A stretch of 44,671 bases of DNA from Halobacterium bonnevillei. Lineage in GTDB: Archaea > Halobacteriota > Halobacteria > Halobacteriales > Halobacteriaceae. Where the stretch lies: positions 1 through 44,671 of the forward strand of contig NZ_WUUU01000007.1 of the NCBI RefSeq assembly GCF_009831555.1. Direction: 5' to 3'. Positions 8,223-14,854 of this stretch are shown here, in pieces. The translations under genes and the position numbers were made by a program. Each line of letters begins with the position of its first letter. The first letter of the stretch is position 1. The notes beneath the pieces were generated by a model. It searched no databases. It saw nothing but the letters and a program-made list of their open reading frames with translations, and was not told the origin of the DNA.

Positions 8223-8854
8223 CGCTCCCAGTCGTCGACCCGCCGGCGGACTCGCCCGGCGACGCGGCCGTCGCCGGCGTCCTGCTCGCGGCCGGGACGA
8301 GTTCGCGGTTCGGCGACGAGAACAAACTCCTCGCGAACGCGAACGGCGACCCAGTCGTCCGGGAGAGTGCCCAGACCCTGCTCGACGCGGGCCTCGACCC
8401 AATCCTGGTCGTGGTCGGCTACGAGGCGGACCGCGTACAGAACGCCCTCGAGGGCCTGGACGTCGAGTTCGCGTCGAACCCCGACTACGAGTCCGGGCAG
8501 GCGTCCTCGGTTCGCGCAGGTGTCAGGGTGCTCGCCGACCAGGAACGCGACGCCGACTTCGCGGTCGACGCGGCGGTGTTCGCGCTCGGGGACATGCCGT
8601 TCGTCGCCCCGGAGAGCGTCCAGCTGCTCGTCGCCGCCTACGAGCACGGAGCCGGAACGGCTCTCGCTGCTGGCTACGCGGGCGAACGCGGCAACCCCGT
8701 GTTGTTCGACGCCCAGCACTTCCCAGCGCTCGCCGGCCGCGAGGGCGACGTCGGCGGCAAGCAGGTGTTGCTGTCCGCGGACGACGCCGCCGTCGTCGAG
8801 ACCGGTGACCCGGGCGTCCGACGTGACGTCGACCGGCGCGAGGACCTCGCCTGA
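8219..8854 (+). CDS. MobA-like nucleotidyltransferase (MoCo nucleotidyl-transfer family)
   Basis: The 211-residue protein has the nucleotidyltransferase signature LLAAGTSSRFGDENKLL at residues 21-37, followed by the VVRESAQTLLDAG and ALGDMPFV (metal-binding Asp) blocks. It matches the MobA/MocA group that attaches GMP or CMP to molybdenum cofactor. GNPVLFDAQHFPALAGREGDVGGKQVL is characteristic of the MocA/CoxC-like branch. Its start overlaps the moeA stop by four bases, which strongly supports a role in cofactor maturation. Whether it uses CTP or GTP cannot be told by eye. Confidence 0.85.
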   Translation: MTLPVVDPPADSPGDAAVAGVLLAAGTSSRFGDENKLLANANGDPVVRESAQTLLDAGLDPILVVVGYEADRVQNALEGLDVEFASNPDYESGQASSVRAGVRVLADQERDADFAVDAAVFALGDMPFVAPESVQLLVAAYEHGAGTALAAGYAGERGNPVLFDAQHFPALAGREGDVGGKQVLLSADDAAVVETGDPGVRRDVDRREDLA

Positions 8855-8894
8855 ACCGCGGGCGTTAACCACGCGGCGGGCGGACGTTGCGCCG

Positions 8895-9293
8895 ATGACC
8901 GAGTTCGGGTTCACGCACACCGTCGACGTTCGCTACCAGGACTACGACATGCTCGGCCACGTGAACAACGCCGTCTACCTCACGTACCTCGAGGACGCCC
9001 GCAGCGCGTACTTCGCTGAGCGACTCGGGCTGTCCTTCGGCGACATCGACATGGTCGTCGCGCACCTCGAAGTCGACTTCCGCGCGCCCGTCAAGGACGC
9101 CGACGAGGTGGACGTCGCCATCGCCGTGACAGACGTCGGCGACACCAGTTTCACGATGGGCTACGAGGTACGTGACGGCGACACGGTCGCCCTCGAGGGC
9201 GAGTCCGTGCAGGTGACCGTGGACCCCGAGACTGGCGAGAGCCGCCCGATTCCCGAGGCGTGGCGCGACGCGTTCGGAAGTCCGACCGCGTGA
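8895..9293 (+). CDS. Acyl-CoA thioesterase, hotdog fold (4HBT family)
   Basis: The 132-residue length is standard for a single hotdog domain. YQDYDMLGHVNNAVYLTYLEDAR (split here as YQDYDMLGHVNN, residues 14-25, then AVYLTYLEDAR) is the 4-hydroxybenzoyl-CoA thioesterase signature, with D18 as probable catalytic acid. It hydrolyses an acyl-CoA; the chain is unknown. The ATG at 8895 was chosen because the in-frame upstream extension overlaps the preceding nucleotidyltransferase and lacks family similarity. It lies 40 bases after that gene on the same strand. Confidence 0.87.
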   Translation: MTEFGFTHTVDVRYQDYDMLGHVNNAVYLTYLEDARSAYFAERLGLSFGDIDMVVAHLEVDFRAPVKDADEVDVAIAVTDVGDTSFTMGYEVRDGDTVALEGESVQVTVDPETGESRPIPEAWRDAFGSPTA

Positions 9294-9353
9294 CCGTTCG
9301 GGGCGCCCGTTGGACGGACCGGCGGTCCCGATGTTCGACACTGCCGGGAGTCG

Positions 9354-10094
9354 CTATCCCGTCGGCGGGAACGCCCCGAGTCGTGCCAGAATCACGTCGA
9401 CGATGTCGGCGTCGAACGTCCAGAACCCGTAGAACTGGTCTGCGTGGCGTTCCTCCGCGAGCAGCGCGCGCTTGTGTTCGTCCGTCGGAGCGTCCAGCAC
9501 AACGAACCACGTCTTCGTAATCTCGGGGTCGTCGTACGCATGAACGATGTGTGCGTCCGTCGACACGTCCCAGTCCGGTTCGCCGTAGATGTGGGTGTCG
9601 ACGCCGGCCTCGGCGAGACGCTCGTAGAGCCAGTACTGCGGGCGGAGATTCGACAGTCGCTGGAACCCCGAGTGGAGCGTGCCGCCGTACCGGCTCGCTG
9701 ACGCCTCGATTTCCCGTGACGCTGTGATCATGCGCGCCCGCCCGTAGTTCGTGAACACGGACTGGTCGATCTCACGCAACACGTCGGGGTACTCGACGTT
9801 CTCGGGGTCCGAGACGCTCAACAGCGGCGAGTCGGGTCGTACCACCCGATAGATGGATTCGAGGTCCGACGCGGCCAGGAACTCGTCGTCGTCGTGGAGC
9901 ACGACGAAGTTCCGGGGATGCCCGTCGTCAGTTGCGGCGCGGCGCAACTCCACAGTCTGGACCTCGAAGTACGACCTGACGGCCCCCAGCACCGACTGCG
10001 GGACGTCGTCGTTGTAGAAGGTCAACGTGAGCGTTCGCTCGTCGACCCGGCACACGATGTCCTGGAGGTCGGGGGCAGCGTTCCCGTCAGCCAT
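9354..10094 (-). CDS. DICT sensory domain-containing protein
   Basis: The 246-residue soluble protein resembles haloarchaeal DICT-domain proteins (the domain named from diguanylate cyclases and two-component systems). The segment MITASREIEASASRYGG, then WLYERLAEAGVDTHIYG and the ending ADQFYGFWTFDADIVDVIL, are the recognisable parts. It has no output domain, so it may act as a stand-alone signal-binding adaptor; the function is unknown. A TATA-like CTTTATAG (- strand, 10126-10133) lies 32-39 bases before the start. Confidence 0.78.
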   Translation of the reverse strand: MADGNAAPDLQDIVCRVDERTLTLTFYNDDVPQSVLGAVRSYFEVQTVELRRAATDDGHPRNFVVLHDDDEFLAASDLESIYRVVRPDSPLLSVSDPENVEYPDVLREIDQSVFTNYGRARMITASREIEASASRYGGTLHSGFQRLSNLRPQYWLYERLAEAGVDTHIYGEPDWDVSTDAHIVHAYDDPEITKTWFVVLDAPTDEHKRALLAEERHADQFYGFWTFDADIVDVILARLGAFPPTG

Positions 10095-10418
10095 CAGTTA
10101 CAGCCGGGACCATTGTCGTCGGTCACTATAAAGCCGCGTGGCGGGGAACGTCCTGCCGGAACCTCGCCAGTCAGCTCGACCGACCGAACCCCCGCCAGTC
10201 AGCTCGACCGGCCGGTCGCGGTCACGCGGATGCCGGCCGGGACGCCGCTGGGCTCGACGTATTACAGCGCCCACTTTACGACGGTGTGTCCGTGACAGTC
10301 GGGACCCTTCCGTCGACTCACGGGGACGACTCGCCTGCCGGCAGAATTGTGGATGTGCTCCCGGCACGCTCGCAGCGAACCCGCGAGATTATGCCCGCTG
10401 AACGACTACCGACACGTG
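10095..10418. repeat. Intergenic region with an 18-bp direct repeat
   Basis: The 324-base divergent spacer has no convincing gene. An exact 18-base direct repeat, CGCCAGTCAGCTCGACCG, occurs at 10165-10182 and 10193-10210 (28-base period). Two promoter-like boxes are visible: TATAAAG (10127-10133), read on the - strand for the DICT gene, and GATTATG (10387-10393), 26-32 bases before the next + strand gene. Confidence 0.55.
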
Positions 10419-10655
10419 ATGACGGGGCAGTCCGCGACAGTGACCTGCGGCGCCTGCGAGTACGAGGAGTCCTTCGACCGGCTGGGCGACGCGCGCGCCG
10501 CCGTCCAAGCCCACCGGGCGGAGACCGGTCACGACCCTACGTGGGAGATCCAGTCGGTCGCCGCCGGCGTCGAGACCGCTGGCGCCGACGCCGGCGTGTG
10601 CGGGCGTCCCGCGTGCACGAACGAGGACTCGCCGCTGTACCGCGACGACTGCTAA
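10419..10655 (+). CDS. Small cysteine-rich haloarchaeal protein (zinc-ribbon-like)
   Basis: The 78-residue protein starts MTGQSATVTCGACEYEESF and ends with a VCGRPACTNEDSPLYRDDC segment. CGAC and CGRPAC give two cysteine pairs that could hold one zinc ion, and the final C is the last residue. The middle RLGDARAAVQAHRAETGHDPTWEI resembles small conserved haloarchaeal proteins of unknown function. A GTG codon immediately precedes ATG 10419 and is an alternative start. The TATA-like box at 10387-10393 favours a leaderless start here. Confidence 0.7.
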   Translation: MTGQSATVTCGACEYEESFDRLGDARAAVQAHRAETGHDPTWEIQSVAAGVETAGADAGVCGRPACTNEDSPLYRDDC

Positions 10656-10765
10656 TCGCCCTGAACAGCGACGACCGCTACCACTGCGACGGGATTGGGA
10701 ACTGCGGGAACTGGTACTGCAGAGAACGAGGATTCTGTATTCGCGGCCGCTCGGCGCCGAATCGG

Positions 10766-11320
10766 CTACTCGGCGTCGGCCGGCGTGTCGAAGTCGTGGA
10801 AGTGCTCCCCTTCCTCCTTCGAGAGGATGTCCAGCGCTGCGGCGGCGCCGTCGCCAGCGGAGATGACGGCCTGCCACTCCTGGTCGCGCACCATCGCGCC
10901 GGTGGCGTAGGCGTCCGCGACGCTCGTCTCCATGTCGACGTCCACGTCGACGACGTCGTCGTCGAAGTCAGCGCCAAGGTCCTCGGCGAGGCTTCGGTCC
11001 GCGCCCGTGGCCAGCACGACGTAGTCGGCGTCGTACTCGCCGTCTTCGGTGGTGACGGTGAACCCCTCACCTGACTCGGCGACCCCCGTGACCGCCTCGC
11101 CCTGCTTGCGGGTGACCCCGAACTCGTCCACCTGGTCGCGGGCGTCCTCCACGAACGCCGTGCCGTCCCTGGATTCGACGCCGAGGTAGTTGAACAGGTG
11201 GGCCTTGTGCATCCACGTCTCGTCCGTGTCGAACACAGTCGTGTCGAGGCCGTTCTTCGCTGCGAACAGTGCGGCACTCAAACCGGCGGGGCCGCCGCCG
11301 ACGACAGTCACCCGTGACAT
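10766..11320 (-). CDS. Short FAD-dependent oxidoreductase (thioredoxin-reductase-like)
   Basis: The protein starts MSRVTVVGGGPAGLSAALFAAKNG, a clear FAD-binding Rossmann motif (GGGPAG, residues 8-13). It later has YVVLATGAD and the closing ATGAMVRDQEWQAVISAGDGAAAALDIL, the flavin C-terminal motif of thioredoxin reductases. At 184 residues it is little more than half the normal length. The NADPH-binding domain and the redox CxxC are both missing. It is therefore an FAD module without the usual electron input, seen as an intact ORF and not as a frameshifted remnant. Substrate and partner are unknown. Confidence 0.82.
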   Translation of the reverse strand: MSRVTVVGGGPAGLSAALFAAKNGLDTTVFDTDETWMHKAHLFNYLGVESRDGTAFVEDARDQVDEFGVTRKQGEAVTGVAESGEGFTVTTEDGEYDADYVVLATGADRSLAEDLGADFDDDVVDVDVDMETSVADAYATGAMVRDQEWQAVISAGDGAAAALDILSKEEGEHFHDFDTPADAE

Positions 11321-11351
11321 AGGCGAGTTATCGGCCGGACCGCCGATAAAT

Positions 11352-11828
11352 CTACGCGTCCTCGAGAATCTCGCGGGTTCGACGGTGCCGGAACCGGAAC
11401 ATCGGCTCGAGGACGAGTCCCGCCACGTCGTCCGCGACGCCGCCGACCGGCGTCCGGTACTCGACGTGGTCCCGGATCAGCGTCTCGTCGTCGTCCCCGT
11501 ACAGGAGGTGGGTGTGCTCCCACTCCGGGAACGGCCCGTCCTCCATCACGTCCACGAAGTACGCGGTGCCGTCGCCCTCCTCGCGTTCCACGATGCGGGA
11601 CACCCAGGTCTGACGCGGTCCGACGGCGAACGGCCGTACGGACGCGCGAATCCGCGTTCCGGCCGTCAACACGTGCGAGTCGACCTCCCCGTCGGGCCGC
11701 TCGATCGCCTCGATGCGCAGGTGCAGCCAGTTCGGGGTCAACGACCGCAGTCCGTCGATCGTGGAGTGAAACGACCAGGCGTCGGCCAGCGACGCGTCGA
11801 CTCTGAGTTCCCGCTCGAAGGTGGCCAT
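11352..11828 (-). CDS. SRPBCC (START/Bet v1-like) family protein
   Basis: The 158-residue protein begins MATFERELRVDASLADAWSFHSTIDGLRSLTPNW. This is the polyketide-cyclase/coenzyme Q-binding type opening of SRPBCC ligand-binding proteins, with the later TWVSRIVEREEG, FVDVMEDGPFPEWEHTH and TLIRDHVEYRTP strands. The frame is open far upstream, but that part is the antisense of the aminotransferase gene and is rejected. Ligand unknown. It sits 31 bases downstream of the FAD protein start in the same orientation, so co-transcription is likely. Confidence 0.82.
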   Translation of the reverse strand: MATFERELRVDASLADAWSFHSTIDGLRSLTPNWLHLRIEAIERPDGEVDSHVLTAGTRIRASVRPFAVGPRQTWVSRIVEREEGDGTAYFVDVMEDGPFPEWEHTHLLYGDDDETLIRDHVEYRTPVGGVADDVAGLVLEPMFRFRHRRTREILEDA

Positions 11829-11955
11829 ACTACCCGTTGGCGACCACAGCGCAAAACTCCGACGGCAGTCAGCCACGGACAAGTCCCTGGCAACCGCGCG
11901 AACCGCGCCGGATTGGGCGCCAGGTCCGCGTCGGCAATAGTTGACGACCGATGAA

Positions 11956-11966
11956 GGGTTATACCC
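11956..11966 (+). promoter_or_regulatory. Palindromic TATA element of the aminotransferase gene
   Basis: GGGT-TAT-ACCC is a perfect inverted repeat centred on a TATA-like core, about 27 bases before ATG 11988. It may be both the TATA box and an operator, for example for the Lrp regulator downstream. This is inference from position only. Confidence 0.45.
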
Positions 11967-11987
11967 GTGAGTGCCTTCCCACGGAGT

Positions 11988-13136
11988 ATGCCCTCGGAGC
12001 GTGCGACCCAGACCACGCCCTTCGCGGCGATGGATGTGCTCGAACGGGCCAGCGAACGCGACGGGGTCGTCCACATGGAAGTGGGCGAACCCGACTTCCG
12101 GCCGCCAGCAGCGGCAACGGAGGCAGCGGTCGCAGCGCTCCGCGCAGGCGACGACGACTACGCTTCCTCGCGGGGAATTCAGTCCCTCCGGGACGCGATC
12201 AGCGACTACTACGACGACACGTACGGGGTCGACGTGCCGGCGGAACGCATCATCGTCACGCCGGGGTCGTCGCCAGCGCTCCTGCTCGCGATGCTGGCGA
12301 CCGTCGATCCCGGGGAGGACGTCGTGCTCACGGACCCGCACTACGCCTGCTATCCGAACTTCGTGCGGCAGGCCGACGGGAACGTCGTCACCGCCCCGCT
12401 GGACCCGGAAGACGGGTTCGAACCGAACGTCGAGGCGTTCGCGGACGTGGTCGACGACGACACCGCCGCGATGCTGCTGAACTCGCCCGCGAACCCGACT
12501 GGCGCCGTCACGAGCGGCGACAAACTGGAAGCGCTCGTCGAACTCGGGGCCGACACGGACACGACGATACTCTCCGACGAGGTGTACCACGGCCTCGCGT
12601 TCGACGCCGAAGAACACTCCGTCCTGGAGTACACCGACGACGCGTTCGTCCTCGACGGCGTCTCGAAGCGCTACGGGATGACCGGGTGGCGTCTCGGCTG
12701 GGCGGTCTGCCCGCCTGAGTACGTCGACGCAGTCAACCGCATGACCCAGAACGTGTTCATCTGCGCGGCCCCGTTCGTGCAGGCCGGCGCGGAAGCCGCC
12801 ATCCGCGAGGGGACGGACTGGCTCGCAGACGTCCGCGAGGAGTACCGCGAGCGCCGCGACCTGCTCGTCGACGCCGCCGAACGCTGGGGGTTCGACGTCG
12901 GCTACACGCCGGAGGGCGCGTACTACCTCCTGCTGGACGTCTCGGACCTCCCCGGGGACGCCTTCGACGTCGCCGACGTCTTCCTCGAGGACGCCGGCGT
13001 CGCGATGACGCCCGGCCCCGACTTCGGGAGCGGCGCCGAGGACTACCTCCGCGCGTCGTTCGCGACGAGCACCGAGGACGTCCGGGAGGCCATCGAGCGC
13101 ATCGACGCGCTCTTGGCGGAAGCGACGACGACGTAA
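11988..13136 (+). CDS. Pyridoxal-phosphate aminotransferase, class I/II (aspartate-type)
   Basis: The 382-residue fold-type I enzyme shows NSPANPTG (N169), SDEVY (D197, pyridine-nitrogen contact), SK227RYGMTGWRLGW with the Schiff-base lysine, and a substrate-carboxylate Arg near the C-terminus (LRASFA). A GTG at 11967 would add seven residues, but the TATA element at 11956-11966 places ATG 11988 at the predicted transcript 5' end. The adjacent convergent gene is an Lrp/AsnC regulator, an arrangement recalling the LrpA1-aspB3 pair studied in Halobacterium salinarum. Amino-acid specificity is inferred, not shown. Confidence 0.88.
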   Translation: MPSERATQTTPFAAMDVLERASERDGVVHMEVGEPDFRPPAAATEAAVAALRAGDDDYASSRGIQSLRDAISDYYDDTYGVDVPAERIIVTPGSSPALLLAMLATVDPGEDVVLTDPHYACYPNFVRQADGNVVTAPLDPEDGFEPNVEAFADVVDDDTAAMLLNSPANPTGAVTSGDKLEALVELGADTDTTILSDEVYHGLAFDAEEHSVLEYTDDAFVLDGVSKRYGMTGWRLGWAVCPPEYVDAVNRMTQNVFICAAPFVQAGAEAAIREGTDWLADVREEYRERRDLLVDAAERWGFDVGYTPEGAYYLLLDVSDLPGDAFDVADVFLEDAGVAMTPGPDFGSGAEDYLRASFATSTEDVREAIERIDALLAEATTT

Positions 13137-13232
13137 CCGGGCGGATTACCGTCCGGCCGCGAGATCGGAGCAGCGAAGTGCCGGCGGCGTCGCTGAGCGG
13201 ATACGTGCGGTCCGCTGGCTCGGCCGACGACG

Positions 13233-13661
13233 TTACTTGAGTCGTTCCTGGAGAAAAGACGGATGCGCGGCCGTCACACCCTCGATACCCTGTATTTTCT
13301 CGCTGATTACCTCGCCGAGTGCGTCGCCGTCGCCCGCGCGAACTTCCGCCATCAGCATGTGGTCGCCGCTGGACGTGTACAGCGCGTGGATCGCGTCGAG
13401 GTCCTTCAGTTGACGCGTCGCCTGCACGTACCGCTCGGAGGCCACGTCGATGCCCACGAGTGCGATGCTCTGGCTGGAGAGTTTCTTCGGGTCGACGTCC
13501 GCAGAGTAGCCGACGATGACGCCCTCCTCTTCGAGTTTGTCGATGTACTTCCTGACCGTGGGCTTCGAGACGTCCGCGCGAGCGGCGATGTCCGCGTACG
13601 ACGCCTGCGCGTCCTCCTCGAGTGCGGCGAGGATTCGGTCTTCCGTCGATTCAGTGCTCAC
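13233..13661 (-). CDS. Lrp/AsnC family transcriptional regulator
   Basis: The 142-residue protein starts with GTG. It has an N-terminal helix-turn-helix (ILAALEEDAQASYADIAARADVSKPT is split as residues 8-19 and the recognition region YADIAARADVSKPTVRKYI) and a C-terminal RAM ligand-binding domain (SIALVGIDVASE, then GDHMLMAEVRAGD). Lrp proteins form octamers that sense amino acids. It is convergent with the aminotransferase gene, 96 bases away. An inverted repeat directly at its own start suggests autoregulation. Confidence 0.92.
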   Translation of the reverse strand: MSTESTEDRILAALEEDAQASYADIAARADVSKPTVRKYIDKLEEEGVIVGYSADVDPKKLSSQSIALVGIDVASERYVQATRQLKDLDAIHALYTSSGDHMLMAEVRAGDGDALGEVISEKIQGIEGVTAAHPSFLQERLK

Positions 13662-13691
13662 ACCAACCGTTTTGGTGCCTGCGAAAAAATA
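13662..13691 (-). promoter_or_regulatory. Lrp-gene promoter: inverted repeat and TATA box
   Basis: ACCAA-N5-TTGGT (13662-13676) is a 5-base inverted repeat abutting the GTG start at 13661. An A/T run reading TATTTTTT on the - strand (13684-13691) lies 23-30 bases before the start. A site between TATA and start would block transcription initiation, which is consistent with Lrp autorepression. Confidence 0.45.
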
Positions 13692-13888
13692 TCTTCCGAA
13701 TCAGTAAGTACTGCGTGAGCGACGCCAAACGCCCGCTCGATACAGACACAGTCGACGTGTTCGTTGTCAACGACCGGGTCGGTGGCAGACGCTCTACCAA
13801 AGCAACCGATTCGGGACCGAGAGACGCGCCCACAGCGGCCGCTGCGAACGCGAGAAAATTGAGAGAACGGACCAGAGACCCGAGCTGA

Positions 13889-13904
13889 CTGCGGTGACCC
13901 GCAG
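13889..13904 (-). terminator. Hairpin after the oxidoreductase operon
   Basis: CTGCGG-N4-CCGCAG forms a perfect six-pair stem with a four-base loop, 9 bases beyond the beta-subunit stop (- strand). A T-rich stretch (CAATTTTCTC on the - strand, near 13856) follows. It is a plausible transcription terminator or RNA 3' stabiliser. Confidence 0.4.
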
Positions 13905-13912
13905 CGGCCGGG

Positions 13913-14851
13913 TTACTTGTGGCGGTCGATGAGGTCGTACGAGCGCTCCCACTCGTAGTCCTCGTCGAAGTACCGCTCCGCCAGGGGTTCATCGGGCATG
14001 TCACCGCGCTGTTGCTTCTCCGCCTGGTAGGAGTTGCGCTCGCTGTCCTGATAGTACCGACCGGTCAGGACGGTGCCCTCGTAGAGCTTGTCCTCGGTCT
14101 CGTACATCATCTCCGACGCCTCGCGTCGGTCGGTGACGTCGAAGTCGTAGTCGTCGGACTCCTGGACGTCGACGTACGGGACGTACTGCTTGGCGTCCTT
14201 GTTCCAGGTCGGGCACTGCGTCAGGAAGTCGATGTGGGAGAACCCGTCGTGCTCGATGGCCTCCACGATAATCTCCTGGGCCTGGTTCGGGTTGACTGCC
14301 GCCGTCCGCGCGATGTAGGACGCGCCCGCGGACAGACTCATCGACAGCGGCCGAACCGGGTCTTTCGCGTTCCCGTGTGGCTGGGTCTTCGACTTGTGGC
14401 CCTTCGGCGACGTCGGCGACGTCTGGCCCTTCGTCAGGCCGAAGACCTCGTTGTTGAACACGATGTACGTCATGTCGTGGTTCTCGCGGGCGGAGTGCGT
14501 GAAGTGGTTCCCGCCGATGCCGTACCCGTCACCGTCCCCGCCCGCCGCCACGACCTCGAGGTCGTGGTTCGCGACCTTCGCGGCGCGAGCGACCGGGAGC
14601 GACCGGCCGTGGATCGTGTGGAACCCGTAGCTCTCGAAGTAGCTGTTGAGCTTCCCGGAGCACCCGATACCAGTGCACAAAAGCACTTCCTCTGGGTCCT
14701 TGCCGAGTTCCGCCATCGCGCCCTTCAGCGCCTTTAGGACGCCGAAGTCACCGCAGCCCGGACACCACGTCGGCTGTGGCTCGATGCCGGGCGTGAATTC
14801 GTCTCGCTCGACGTCCCGTTCCTCGCCGATTGCGCTGAACGCTTTACTCAT
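13913..14851 (-). CDS. 2-oxoacid:ferredoxin oxidoreductase, beta subunit
   Basis: The 312-residue catalytic subunit binds thiamine pyrophosphate and an Fe-S cluster. WC30PGC33G, GIGC64SG and TQC213PTW supply the cluster-type cysteines. GGDGDGYGIGGNH (104-116) followed by VFNNEVFGLTKGQ is the TPP/Mg motif. It oxidatively decarboxylates pyruvate or 2-oxoglutarate to the acyl-CoA with reduction of ferredoxin. The haloarchaeal por and kor pairs are close relatives and I cannot separate them securely by eye; the subunit lengths lean toward por. The start lies three bases after the alpha-subunit stop. Confidence 0.9.
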   Translation of the reverse strand: MSKAFSAIGEERDVERDEFTPGIEPQPTWCPGCGDFGVLKALKGAMAELGKDPEEVLLCTGIGCSGKLNSYFESYGFHTIHGRSLPVARAAKVANHDLEVVAAGGDGDGYGIGGNHFTHSARENHDMTYIVFNNEVFGLTKGQTSPTSPKGHKSKTQPHGNAKDPVRPLSMSLSAGASYIARTAAVNPNQAQEIIVEAIEHDGFSHIDFLTQCPTWNKDAKQYVPYVDVQESDDYDFDVTDRREASEMMYETEDKLYEGTVLTGRYYQDSERNSYQAEKQQRGDMPDEPLAERYFDEDYEWERSYDLIDRHK

Positions 14852-14854
14852 GGG

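Noticed and set aside
7034-8854. 606-codon frame spanning moeA and the nucleotidyltransferase
   Set aside because: Only its last 211 codons are real (from ATG 8219); the earlier part is an Arg-rich shadow of moeA.
10165-10210. CRISPR-like repeats
   Set aside because: Only two copies with a 10-base gap, and no cas genes anywhere in the window.
11352-12617. 421-codon extension of the SRPBCC gene
   Set aside because: The upstream part is antisense to the aminotransferase; the fold begins at ATG 11828.
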